A stretch of DNA of 64,000 nucleotides from Shewanella frigidimarina. GTDB lineage: Bacteria; Pseudomonadota; Gammaproteobacteria; Enterobacterales; Shewanellaceae. Shown here piece by piece: positions 9,511-18,776 of the stretch. Position 1 is the first letter of the stretch. Every line of letters begins with the position of its first letter. The stretch is taken from positions 657,661 to 721,660 of the forward strand of contig NZ_RKKE01000002.1 in the NCBI RefSeq assembly GCF_003797125.1. The letters are read 5' to 3'. Under the pieces are notes generated by a model. It saw only the letters and a program-made list of their open reading frames with translations. It searched no databases and was not told the origin of the DNA. The position numbers and the translations under genes are program-made.

Positions 9511-10008
9511 CTATTCACTGGCTGTTAATGTTTGTAATACTTTTGCCAGTTGCTCAATGCCGATCCGAGCGGGTTTGGGTAAGTTATCTAACTCTATAGA
9601 CAACAATAAATTTTTAACCTCTAACCCCAACTCTGTATCCCCTTCTATACGTAATTTACGCTGAAAAAATAGCGTGTCGGGATCTTCTTTGCCTGCTGCA
9701 ACCAAAATTAACTCAGGCACATTGGCACTTAATGTCACATCAGGCTGAGTAAAAGCACGCACCCGTAGTTGTTGTTCGACACCCACCTCAAAACGCAAAC
9801 CAATATCATCAACACAAATGCCTACCCACTTTTGTTTGAGAAAATGGAGTTCATTTGCCTTCAATTGTTCCGCTAACACTAAATTAAGCAGTTTATTGAT
9901 GACGATTATTTTTAACGCTTCCGGCATCAAGTTTAGCGAGCGACGGCTTACTTGGGGCGCAAAATGTAACAAGTGCGCCGATAATTGTTGTGTAAATGCT
10001 TGTGCCAT
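9511..10008 (-). CDS. ubiT: UbiT, SCP2-domain ubiquinone biosynthesis factor
   Basis: 165 residues forming one SCP2 sterol-carrier domain, as in E. coli YhbT/UbiT. UbiT is the lipid-binding accessory protein of the O2-independent ubiquinone pathway, working with the UbiU-UbiV pair. The assignment rests on family resemblance and on the divergent ubiU and ubiV genes, the same arrangement as in E. coli. It ends at a bidirectional terminator. ATG at 10008 gives the usual family length. Confidence 0.9.
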   Translation of the reverse strand: MAQAFTQQLSAHLLHFAPQVSRRSLNLMPEALKIIVINKLLNLVLAEQLKANELHFLKQKWVGICVDDIGLRFEVGVEQQLRVRAFTQPDVTLSANVPELILVAAGKEDPDTLFFQRKLRIEGDTELGLEVKNLLLSIELDNLPKPARIGIEQLAKVLQTLTASE

Positions 10009-10075
10009 CGAGAGTACCTACTTGCAAATAGAACCAATAATCAAGTGAGTTTACTGGCAATTTATCTAACGAAAC

Positions 10076-10089
10076 CTGTTTTAAATCAA
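10076..10089. promoter_or_regulatory. Candidate FNR/EtrA-like site between ubiT and ubiU
   Basis: CTGTT-ttaa-ATCAA matches the FNR consensus TTGATnnnnATCAA perfectly in one half and at 3 of 5 positions in the other. It lies about 60 bases upstream of the ubiU start, in the intergenic region shared with ubiT. Oxygen control would fit the anaerobic role of these genes, but one degenerate half-site is weak evidence. Confidence 0.35.
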
Positions 10090-10148
10090 ATCATGTTAAC
10101 TCAATCACATTTACACTCCTGTTCTTTGAAAAAAATGAGAACACCAAC

Positions 10149-11150
10149 ATGGAACTCTTATGCCCTGCAGGTAATTTAGCGTCACTCAAAGCCGCTCTTA
10201 ACGCTGGCGCTGACGCGGTTTACCTCGGACTAAAAGATGACACTAATGCGCGCTCGTTTGCAGGACTAAACTTTTCTGCAGTACAACTAGCACAAGCGAC
10301 AAAACTGGCCCAAAGCCAAGGGCGAAAGGTATTTTTAACCTTAAACACTTTTCCTAAACCCGGTGAAGAACACCGCTGGTATCAGGCCGTTGATTTAGCT
10401 GCACAATTAGAAATGGATGCCCTCATCGTAGCGGATTTATCATTACTCGATTATGCCCACCAGCATTATCCACACCTTCCGCTACATTTATCGGTACAAG
10501 CCAGCGCCACAAACTTAGGGGCTCTGTCATTTTATCAACAAGCTTTTAATATCGAACGAGCAGTATTGCCACGAGTGTTGTCGATTAAACAGGTTCGAGA
10601 CTTAGCTAAAGTGAGCCCTGTTGAACTTGAAGTATTTGCTTTTGGTAGTTTATGCATCATGGCTGAAGGACGCTGCCATTTATCATCATATGTAACAGGA
10701 CAATCACCTAATACAGGCGGTTCGTGCTCACCCGCTAACCATGTGCGCTGGCAAGATTCTGGCAGCGATAAATTGACCCGACTCAATAATGTATTAATTG
10801 ATAAATCTGAAGCTAACCAACAACTGGGTTATCCGGTGGTCTGTAAAGGCCGTTATGTTGCCGAATACGATCATGATGCAAAGTATTTATTGGAGTCACC
10901 TACCAGTTTAAACACCTTAAGCTTGTTACCCGAGCTCGCCCAAGCGGGAATTAAATCACTTAAAATAGAAGGACGTCAGCGAAGCCCTGCTTACGTCAGC
11001 CAAGTCACCCACGTTTGGCGTAGCGCTATCGACACTTATTTAGCCAGCCCCGAGTCTTTTTGCGAGCAACCACAATGGTCGCAAGCGTTAGCAAAAGTAT
11101 CCGAAGGACAAATCACTACATTGGGCGCTTATGAGCGTCAATGGCAATAA
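10149..11150 (+). CDS. ubiU: UbiU, U32-family Fe-S protein of anaerobic ubiquinone synthesis
   Basis: 333 residues, U32 peptidase family, starting MELLCPAGNLASLKAAL. Cysteines in GRCHLS, GGSCSPA and PVVCKGRY are those expected to bind the [4Fe-4S] cluster. UbiU pairs with UbiV and supports oxygen-independent hydroxylation of the ubiquinone ring under anoxia. The gene is 9 bases upstream of ubiV and divergent from ubiT. The protease label of the family is historical; no catalytic protease site is claimed. Confidence 0.95.
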   Translation: MELLCPAGNLASLKAALNAGADAVYLGLKDDTNARSFAGLNFSAVQLAQATKLAQSQGRKVFLTLNTFPKPGEEHRWYQAVDLAAQLEMDALIVADLSLLDYAHQHYPHLPLHLSVQASATNLGALSFYQQAFNIERAVLPRVLSIKQVRDLAKVSPVELEVFAFGSLCIMAEGRCHLSSYVTGQSPNTGGSCSPANHVRWQDSGSDKLTRLNNVLIDKSEANQQLGYPVVCKGRYVAEYDHDAKYLLESPTSLNTLSLLPELAQAGIKSLKIEGRQRSPAYVSQVTHVWRSAIDTYLASPESFCEQPQWSQALAKVSEGQITTLGAYERQWQ

Positions 11151-11159
11151 GGTTTTACA

Positions 11160-12101
11160 ATGAAAATATCTCTCGCTCCAATTAGTTACTGCTGGTCAAA
11201 ATCTGACGTTGAACACTTTTATCAGCAAGTAGCATTGAGTAACATCGATACCGTTTATTTAGGTGAAACCGTATGCAGCCGCCGCCGCGAACTGAAGTTT
11301 AACGACTACCTTGAACTCGCCAAGATGCTTAAGTCTCATGGCAAACACGTGGTGTTATCAACCATGGCTTTGATAGAGGCGCAATCTGAACTTAATGAAC
11401 TGAAACGAGCTATTGATAATGGTGATTTCAGTATTGAAGCTAATGACATGGCTGCGGTACATTATGCGCACCAAGCGAAAGTCCCCTTTGTGTGTGGGCC
11501 AACAATCAATAATTATAATCGGACCAGCCTTAATTTATTGCACCAAAAAGGAATGTATCGTTTTGTGATGCCTTGTGAATTATCACAACAGTGGTTAAAC
11601 ACTGTCATCAACCAGGGTGATAAACCCGCTTTTGAAATAGAGGTGCTCGGTCACGGCTATTTGCCGTTAGCACATTCTGCACGCTGTTTTACCGCCAAAC
11701 ATTACCAATTGCCAAAAGATAAGTGTCAAACTATTTGCCAACGCCATAGCAAAGGCTTACTGGCTCAAACTCAAGAGTCACAACCCTTACTCCGCTTAAA
11801 TGGTATTCAAACTCAATCTGCGGCGCAGGTAAACCTGATTAACCAAATTCCACAAATGATAGACATGGGAATTGATTATTGGCGTATATCACCCAATAAA
11901 TTAACCGATGTCGCCATGGGTTCAGAACTTGCTCATGTATTAGCGCAAATAACAGAGGATCCAATTAATAGTAAGGCGCTAATCACAAAACAGTTTAACG
12001 ACAATAAACAGGCATCGATTATCAATCATCATTGCAATGGCTATTGGTTAGGGTTACCGGGCATGGACTATTCCCTTGAGCCCAATTCTCCAGCGAGATA
12101 A
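11160..12101 (+). CDS. ubiV: UbiV, U32-family partner of UbiU
   Basis: 313 residues, U32 family. Cysteines in ETVCSRRR, SARCFTA and DKCQTIC fit the cluster ligands of UbiV (YhbV). It begins with ATG 9 bases after ubiU, so the two are co-transcribed and probably form the usual heterodimer. It is slightly longer than E. coli UbiV at the C-terminus. Confidence 0.94.
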   Translation: MKISLAPISYCWSKSDVEHFYQQVALSNIDTVYLGETVCSRRRELKFNDYLELAKMLKSHGKHVVLSTMALIEAQSELNELKRAIDNGDFSIEANDMAAVHYAHQAKVPFVCGPTINNYNRTSLNLLHQKGMYRFVMPCELSQQWLNTVINQGDKPAFEIEVLGHGYLPLAHSARCFTAKHYQLPKDKCQTICQRHSKGLLAQTQESQPLLRLNGIQTQSAAQVNLINQIPQMIDMGIDYWRISPNKLTDVAMGSELAHVLAQITEDPINSKALITKQFNDNKQASIINHHCNGYWLGLPGMDYSLEPNSPAR

Positions 12102-12469
12102 CGTTACAAACGCTACTTGATAGCCATTAATAAAAGTGGTCATGAACCGTAATCATATCCATGTTTATTAATGGCATACAAACCATAAAAAAGCCCCCAC
12201 CTCAAAGAGAACACACTTCCGCAACAAAATATTAACCAACTGATTAAATTAGATTTTAACGATATACTCCGACACTTTCTTAAAGTAAATATCTACTCAC
12301 ATTTAACTAATATCTATTCGGTTAAGTTATCATTTTACATACTGCAAATAAGGGGGTAACCTTGCCTACCAAAAAAAAACTACTGAATGGACATTCAATT
12401 TCGGTCCATAATAAACAGTTGGGTAGCACAGCTGGCCAACTTAGAACACATAAGTAAGGTGTATTTAAC
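12102..12469 (+). other. Intergenic region with inverted repeat and possible structured leader
   Basis: 368 bases between ubiV and the yjiH-type gene. An 11-bp inverted repeat (CCATTAATAAA at 12124-12134 and TTTATTAATGG at 12164-12174) lies just after ubiV. Further on, nested complementary segments CTACC 12366-12370 / GGTAG 12422-12426 and ATGGAC 12387-12392 / GTCCAT 12404-12409 could fold into a leader RNA structure ahead of the GTG start. No known riboswitch class was recognised. Confidence 0.45.
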
Positions 12470-13822
12470 GTGACACATAAAAAACATAACATTAAAACAA
12501 TTCTCACCTTTATTATTCCGTCACTGATTGGCTTGTTACTGTTTATGACGCCTATCAATGTCGATGGTTCGATTACCATTCCGATTGCAATCATCTCAAA
12601 AGCATTGCAAAGCCAAATGGGCAGTTCGATTCAGCTTATTATGACCTGCATAGTGGTACTAATGGCATTGGCCTCATTACTCACTCAACTCATTAATCCT
12701 AAATTCGTTCGTAAAAGTATTTTTTTACGCACACTGCTAAAAGTAAATTTATTTTGGTTAGCGGTGCGAATTCTAGGCGCAATCTTTATCGTCATGGTTT
12801 ATTGGCAAGTGGGACCCGAAGCGATTATTTCATCTGCAACCGGTGGCTTGGTTCTGAATGATTTAGTACCAGTACTATTTTCAGTATTTATTTTTGCTGG
12901 CATGTTATTACCGCTATTGCTCAATTTTGGTTTATTAGAATTTTTTGGCACATTATTAACCAAAGTGATGCGTCCAATATTCAATTTACCTGGTCGCAGT
13001 GCTATTGACTGTATGGCATCTTGGTTAGGTGATGGTAGTGTGGGCATTTTAATGACCACCAAACAATACGAAACTCGTTTCTATACTGCACGTGAAGCTG
13101 CTGTTATTGGCACAACCTTTTCTGCCGTGTCAATAACCTTTAGCTTAGTGGTGATATCACAAGTCAAACTTGAGCACTTATTTGTGCCATTTTATCTGAC
13201 GGTGTGTTTAGCAGGGTTTATTGCCGCAATAATAGTACCTAAACTACCGCCATTATCATGGAAGAAAGATCTGTATATCGATGATACTCCTCGCCATGAA
13301 GATGACGAAACAATCCCAGCCAGTCATGGCGTATTTTCGTGGGGATTTGAACAAGCAATGCAACGGGCATCTTCTGCTGGTGGCATTAAGCATGTGCTAA
13401 CTGAAGGAATTAAAAACGTTGTCGATATGATATTCGGGGTGATCCCTGTTGTTATGGCTATTGGTACCGTCGCATTAGTGTTGGCTGAACATACACCTAT
13501 TTTTAATTACTTAGGTATGCCATTTATTCCGCTATTAGAACTGCTGCATATTCCAGAAGCTACCGAAGCCTCGAAAACGATTGTGGTGGGATTTGCCGAT
13601 ATGTTTATTCCATCGATTTTGGCCAGCTCTATAGAATCAGATTTGACCCGCTTTGTTATTGCGGCATTATCGGTTACTCAGCTTATTTATATGAGTGAAG
13701 TAGGTGCTCTTTTAATTGGTAGTAAAATCCCGGTTAACTTTTTTGAGCTATTCGTTATCTTCATTCTACGAACCTTAGTGACACTGCCAGTAATTGCCTT
13801 AATGGGTCATTTACTCATTTAG
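12470..13822 (+). CDS. YjiH-family membrane protein with nucleoside-recognition (Gate) domain
   Basis: 450 residues with about ten hydrophobic segments and a Gate-type region. It is close to the YjiH family, whose substrate is not established. GTG start 12470 has TAAGGT upstream. The gene stands alone: ubiV is 368 bases away and a strong terminator follows. A nucleoside-related role is suggested only by the domain name; the deo genes are about 8 kb away and there is no operon link. Confidence 0.85.
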   Translation: MTHKKHNIKTILTFIIPSLIGLLLFMTPINVDGSITIPIAIISKALQSQMGSSIQLIMTCIVVLMALASLLTQLINPKFVRKSIFLRTLLKVNLFWLAVRILGAIFIVMVYWQVGPEAIISSATGGLVLNDLVPVLFSVFIFAGMLLPLLLNFGLLEFFGTLLTKVMRPIFNLPGRSAIDCMASWLGDGSVGILMTTKQYETRFYTAREAAVIGTTFSAVSITFSLVVISQVKLEHLFVPFYLTVCLAGFIAAIIVPKLPPLSWKKDLYIDDTPRHEDDETIPASHGVFSWGFEQAMQRASSAGGIKHVLTEGIKNVVDMIFGVIPVVMAIGTVALVLAEHTPIFNYLGMPFIPLLELLHIPEATEASKTIVVGFADMFIPSILASSIESDLTRFVIAALSVTQLIYMSEVGALLIGSKIPVNFFELFVIFILRTLVTLPVIALMGHLLI

Positions 13823-13855
13823 TTGAAGTCAGAAAGTAAACAACTCAATATCACT

Positions 13856-13880
13856 AAGGAGCGCAATGCGCTCCTTTTTT
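13856..13880 (+). terminator. Intrinsic terminator after the yjiH-type gene
   Basis: AAGGAGCGC-aat-GCGCTCCTT followed by a T run, 34 bases after the stop codon. Confidence 0.9.
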
Positions 13881-13978
13881 AGACTAAATATTCTCAGCGT
13901 AATCGAAATAAATCGAGTATGCTTAAACAATAAACACTGACTTTGTGTCATTGCGATATTGATTATTAAGGGTAAACC

Positions 13979-14344
13979 ATGGATGACAGACGTAAGTTTT
14001 CTCGTATTTTTTTTGCAGCCAGTGCTCATCTTGCGCAAACAGAACAAACTTGGCGCACTAAAATTTTAGATTTAAGTCTTAATGGTGCACTAGTAGAATT
14101 GCCATCTGGGTATACAGGTCAGCTCAATAGCATTTTAACCTTAGAGTTTGTGTTACCCGACTCTGACATTGAGCTGAAAATGGAAGCGGCAATTGTCCAT
14201 AAAACCCCAGAACACCTTGGCTTAAAGTGTACTCACATTGATGTTGACAGCATTACCCATCTTCGCCGAATTATTGAATTGAATATGGGTGATCCAGAGC
14301 TATTAAATCGTGAGTTGACCTCTTTAATCACTTCAGCGCCTTAA
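13979..14344 (+). CDS. Small PilZ-domain protein
   Basis: 121 residues. The PilZ c-di-GMP signature is intact: RRKFSR near the N-terminus (RxxxR) and DLSLNG (D/NxSxxG) at about residue 30. It is a stand-alone PilZ domain, so probably a cytoplasmic c-di-GMP receptor acting through a partner. The next gene but one, beyond radA, is a much larger double-PilZ protein. The target is unknown. Confidence 0.9.
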   Translation: MDDRRKFSRIFFAASAHLAQTEQTWRTKILDLSLNGALVELPSGYTGQLNSILTLEFVLPDSDIELKMEAAIVHKTPEHLGLKCTHIDVDSITHLRRIIELNMGDPELLNRELTSLITSAP

Positions 14345-14370
14345 ACAGCCGATCTAACAAGTTAAGATGC

Positions 14371-14401
14371 AAAAAAGGTAAGTCAATGACTTACCTTTTT
14401 T
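14371..14401. terminator. Bidirectional terminator between pilZ gene and radA
   Basis: AAAAAAGGTAAGTC-aat-GACTTACCTTTTTT separates two converging genes and can serve both strands. Confidence 0.92.
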
Positions 14402-14433
14402 ATGTTCAAATTTTGCTTTTTATCACCCGAGGC

Positions 14434-15813
14434 TTAATTAATTAGTTCAAGCAGCTCATGGATAGTTTTCACTGGGATAATTTTTGCCCCTAGCCCTTCC
14501 ATGGTTTTGTGATAATTACGGAATGGGATAAAAATCTCTGTAAAACCATGCTGCGCAGCTTCTTTGACTCTCGGTACACCGCTATCAATTGGGCGCACAT
14601 CGCCATTCAAACTCAACTCCCCCATAATACAAGTGGTTCTAGGCACGATAAAATCATTTAAACTGCTCAGTAATGCCGTAACAAGCGCTAGATCGATGCA
14701 GGTTTCCGACTCATCAATTTTTAAACCGCCCACTATATTAAAAAACGTATCATGAAAAATTTTGGTTTTAGTATGCTTACGTAAAATACCGGTTAGCATT
14801 TTAATCCGATTCATGTTTAATCCCACACACACACGTTGTGGAAACTCAGATTCAGTCTCGGTGGTTAAACATTGTATTTCCAACAGTAAATTACGGTTAC
14901 CTTTACGAATACAAGTGATAGTCGAGCCTGGCGATTCAGTGGTTGAGCCCGACAAAAATATTTCACTAGGGTTATCAACACTGATCATACCGCGTTCACT
15001 CATGCGGAATATCCCCACGGTATCAACATCACCAAAACGGTTTTTATTAGCGCGTAAGGTACGAATTTGTCCATCGTTGGTGTCGATATGTAGCAATGAA
15101 TCTACGATATGAACCAAGGTTTGCGGCCCGGCTATTTCGTTATTTTTATTCACATGAGCAATAATGAACATGGTGACATTATTTTTCTTACAATATTGAG
15201 TAAACGCTTGCGCCGCTGTTTTAACTTGTGAAGGCGACCCTGGACTGCCATTGGCTGCATCGGTGACAACCGCTTGAATAGAGTCGATGACAGCAAACTT
15301 GATCTGCTTGGCTTCTAATTCCTCAATAATGGCTTCTACACTGGTTTCAGACAGCAAAAATAAGTTATCTTCGTTGTAATTAAGCTTTAAACGATTAACA
15401 CGGTTTTTGAACTGAGATAATGACTCTTCTGCAGTACAGTACAGTGAAGCCATAGATTGTGACATCCGAGCGACCAAATCGGATAGTAATGTTGTTTTAC
15501 CAGCACCTGGGTCGCCAGAAATAATATTCACCGATCCTGTCGTCAAACCGCCACTTAGTACCCTATCTAACTCACCGATTTCAGTGAGTCTTTTCTCGGC
15601 ATCTTCTGACTCAACTTCACTGAGTTTTTTAGAGCCACCACCCACTGCACCAGCGTATCCCAATACAGATGATCGTGAAGTTGAACTCTTTGAGGCTGAC
15701 AATTTCATTTCTACCAAAGAATTCCACGCACCACAACGACACTGTCCCTGCCAACGCGGATAATCAAGGCCACAATCGTCACAAACAAATGCCATTTTTG
15801 GAGCTTTTGCCAT
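14434..15813 (-). CDS. radA: RadA-like DNA repair/recombination ATPase, divergent
   Basis: 459 residues from the ATG at 15813 (MAKAPKMAF), chosen over a longer frame because AGGA precedes it and it matches the family start. Order: N-terminal zinc knuckle, RecA-like ATPase with Walker A GDPGAGKTT, the RadA motif NKNRFG, then a Lon-protease-like domain. RadA promotes branch migration in recombination. The knuckle is CDDC...GQCRCG, with a C-x-C pair where C-x-x-C is usual, and the middle domain has diverged noticeably from E. coli and B. subtilis RadA. The position next to serB/smp is the E. coli radA position, so orthology is likely. Confidence 0.88.
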   Translation of the reverse strand: MAKAPKMAFVCDDCGLDYPRWQGQCRCGAWNSLVEMKLSASKSSTSRSSVLGYAGAVGGGSKKLSEVESEDAEKRLTEIGELDRVLSGGLTTGSVNIISGDPGAGKTTLLSDLVARMSQSMASLYCTAEESLSQFKNRVNRLKLNYNEDNLFLLSETSVEAIIEELEAKQIKFAVIDSIQAVVTDAANGSPGSPSQVKTAAQAFTQYCKKNNVTMFIIAHVNKNNEIAGPQTLVHIVDSLLHIDTNDGQIRTLRANKNRFGDVDTVGIFRMSERGMISVDNPSEIFLSGSTTESPGSTITCIRKGNRNLLLEIQCLTTETESEFPQRVCVGLNMNRIKMLTGILRKHTKTKIFHDTFFNIVGGLKIDESETCIDLALVTALLSSLNDFIVPRTTCIMGELSLNGDVRPIDSGVPRVKEAAQHGFTEIFIPFRNYHKTMEGLGAKIIPVKTIHELLELIN

Positions 15814-16242
15814 GTTAGTTCCTATGTTGTAAATCAATTAGTACTTTATGCTTGATGTTATTCGGCTTAAGAATCAATAAACCATCATTATTAACACATT
15901 TTCTATATCACCTAAACCTAACATCGGTCGAATCAAAATGACGATTTAGGCAACACATAAGTATAATAATAACAACGATCTTTAGTCAGAGTCTTGCCAA
16001 CGATTAAAATATTGTCCACACTCATGTAAACAAACTGTAAAAAAGCAATAAACTAACGTTACATCAATACAGCATTGCTATTAATACGCTATGTTAATCT
16101 TCGTTTCGAGGGTATTAACAACGATATCATTTGTGCATTCCTATCGAACAACATTGAAATGTATATTACTATAAAGATCAGCGCTTTCTTGCCGATAAAA
16201 TTATCAGCCAGACTCACAATAAGCATTTAAAACGATAAAATA
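15814..16242. other. Divergent intergenic region, radA / double-PilZ gene
   Basis: 429 AT-rich bases containing both promoters. I see no convincing operator, RNA gene or remnant frame in it. Confidence 0.5.
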
Positions 16243-18627
16243 ATGAGTTTAGATAACCACAGGGCATTAATAGAACAACTGAAACCGTTGATCATGGAAC
16301 CTGATTTTCAGGACGTATTTGAACAGTTAACAGTTGATGAATCGAATTCAACCCGTTTTCTATTGAAAATGGAGCTAAATCGCATCTCATCTTTGTGCAC
16401 GCGAATTATCGATTTACGAGATAAAACAGAACTGCCATGTGAAGAAGTTGTCGTCGCCAATCAAAGATATTTCCTAGACGAGCCCGCTAAAGAAGCCTTG
16501 CTACAAGCGCTACCATTATACCGTAACAAATATACCTTAGGTGTGTACGAGCACGTTATAAAAGCGCATAAACTTCGACGTCTTAAACTCAGAGAGAATG
16601 TTTCAGTTGAGGTCATTGACGAAGAAAATCCCTTTTTGGTGCCTGGTGTTGTGCTTGGCAGTTATTTTAATCGCTGTGAAGAACGAATGAATTATAGCAT
16701 TCGAATTATGGTTTCTCAGCAAGGAATAACCGAAGTCAGTGGTGCAACGCTAGATTTATCTGTCGGCGGAGCTCGCATTAAGTTACCGTTAAAGCATCAT
16801 TTAGACCAAGACAAACCTTTACTGGTAAAACTACTTGAACTCAGTGATGAATTTTATCTCGATGATCTAAAGCAGGGTGTTGAATATCAAATAGTGGATA
16901 TTCAAAACAAAGATGATAGTGCTGTTTTTAGATTGAAAAGACTGGGTGGCGGAGAAGCATTAGACAGCTTGTTATCACAGCTTATCCGCGGCTATAAGTT
17001 TCGTTATAAAGTAGATGTCAACGACGTCATTGTTACCGCTACCGGGTTAGGTTATGAGCGACATTACTTACCTCTGTTAACACATTTACCTCTGTTCGTT
17101 TCCATCATTGAAGGTAAACCACTCATAAACTACGAATTATTGGGTAGAGGTAACAAACCAATCCAACATTATTTTCAAGATGAAAATGAAATTAGTCAGT
17201 TACCGAGTTTTATTAATACCAGACGTTTAACCCAAATGCTCAAAAACATTGATAATAGTGAGCATTGTTATTTATTCAGTTTTATTCATAACTCTAACGG
17301 TAAATTACATTTTTATTCTGCAACCTTAGCGGAGCTAAAAGCGACCAAAAATATTCATCTGTTTTTGGGTTTTGCGTCTACCAAAACAAGTTGGCGCGTA
17401 TTTAAAATTGTAATGCAACCTATTGATCATAGCAAAAACTACAAAACGTCCACTTTACCGGGGGATGATGCACGTTATGCTGCCCTCACTGAGCAACAAT
17501 TAGCTCAATTTAGTCATACTGTACAACTTATTGATTTAACCAACGAGGAAGCTCGTAAAGACTATCAATGCTGGTTTGATCAATCTGATGTGAATGGCTT
17601 AAAGATATTCTCCCAAGCAAAAATAAAACAACACAGCATCAAAAAAGTATCAATGCCATTTAGTGAGCGGCGCCATGAGGCTCGATTCATTTTTAAAACC
17701 TTAATCACAATTCAACAAGGTGACAAACAGGCCACTGGTATTACCCATGATATTTCGAGTCGAGGTTTACAACTGACGTTAGAGAAATCGGCTAACTTCA
17801 ACGAACCTGGAGCAGTCACATTGTCATTTCCACGCCTGCAAGCCGCTGCGGGTAAAACTAATTTATCAAATTTACCTTACCAGTTAATTCGCAGCAGGAT
17901 GAATGGTGTGACTTTACATTTGAGCGCCATCATAGGTCACTCCCCGCATGAAGGTGTAGAGTTTTTAAGTAAATTGATTGCTCACAATAAACAAAAACTC
18001 GAGCAGTTATCAGATAATGAAGGCCAAAAAAAAGAACTGGCTGATGGCATGAAAAACCTTGTGATGCGCCAATTACCAGGAGTGCCATATTTTATTGAAA
18101 AAACAGTAAAAGCGGCTCAAATGGCTTACATAGGTATTGGCACAACAACGGATGAAATAAGCCATTTATTTGCTCAAGACAGCGATAAAGTACTGCAATA
18201 CAATTTAAAACCACTACTGGACAACAATGTATTAAAACAACACATCATAGATCCTATCAAGTTAATGAAACCGACTCATGGTATGGCCTTTTTTGAAGTG
18301 TTTATGCAACTCACCCGTCACCCTAGAGGTGCAGTACAGATCCAATGTAAACTTAAATCTGAACTGGGTAATAGAGAACAACAAATTCAATTTATTACTC
18401 AAAGTAAAAAAGTGGGTCGCTTCATGGCGTTAAGGGTGTATATAGGAGCAACTGACAAGCCCGATATGAGCTATATTCGACGCGAGCTAGAATATATCCA
18501 CATACATGCTAATCACCGTGCAAAGCAATTAGAAGAGCAATTGTGGAGAGTTATCGGTTCAGGTGAGCTATTAGATATTACTACTGAAGTTGAAATCCGT
18601 TTTCCAAGCTTAATGACACTAGCCTAA
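16243..18627 (+). CDS. Large protein with two PilZ domains
   Basis: 794 residues, no signal peptide or clear membrane segment. A PilZ-like domain at about 110-235 has DLSVGG; a second at about 475-590 has RRHEAR and DISSRG, the intact c-di-GMP-binding signature. The N-terminal and C-terminal regions are not recognised. It probably senses c-di-GMP. Its only close companion is the small PilZ gene on the other side of radA. ATG 16243 has a weak ribosome binding site. The function downstream of the nucleotide is unknown. Confidence 0.85.
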   Translation: MSLDNHRALIEQLKPLIMEPDFQDVFEQLTVDESNSTRFLLKMELNRISSLCTRIIDLRDKTELPCEEVVVANQRYFLDEPAKEALLQALPLYRNKYTLGVYEHVIKAHKLRRLKLRENVSVEVIDEENPFLVPGVVLGSYFNRCEERMNYSIRIMVSQQGITEVSGATLDLSVGGARIKLPLKHHLDQDKPLLVKLLELSDEFYLDDLKQGVEYQIVDIQNKDDSAVFRLKRLGGGEALDSLLSQLIRGYKFRYKVDVNDVIVTATGLGYERHYLPLLTHLPLFVSIIEGKPLINYELLGRGNKPIQHYFQDENEISQLPSFINTRRLTQMLKNIDNSEHCYLFSFIHNSNGKLHFYSATLAELKATKNIHLFLGFASTKTSWRVFKIVMQPIDHSKNYKTSTLPGDDARYAALTEQQLAQFSHTVQLIDLTNEEARKDYQCWFDQSDVNGLKIFSQAKIKQHSIKKVSMPFSERRHEARFIFKTLITIQQGDKQATGITHDISSRGLQLTLEKSANFNEPGAVTLSFPRLQAAAGKTNLSNLPYQLIRSRMNGVTLHLSAIIGHSPHEGVEFLSKLIAHNKQKLEQLSDNEGQKKELADGMKNLVMRQLPGVPYFIEKTVKAAQMAYIGIGTTTDEISHLFAQDSDKVLQYNLKPLLDNNVLKQHIIDPIKLMKPTHGMAFFEVFMQLTRHPRGAVQIQCKLKSELGNREQQIQFITQSKKVGRFMALRVYIGATDKPDMSYIRRELEYIHIHANHRAKQLEEQLWRVIGSGELLDITTEVEIRFPSLMTLA

Positions 18628-18776
18628 GTAATCTTTCAGAAACCGCTAATCATAATTAAAAATAGCATAAATCGATGATCTGAATTTATTTAAAAACTGC
18701 ATTTTTACTAACCAAAGATTGGCTAACCAAAGAATAGGTTAATAACCACGTACTATTTCTCTACAGCTAACTTGGC

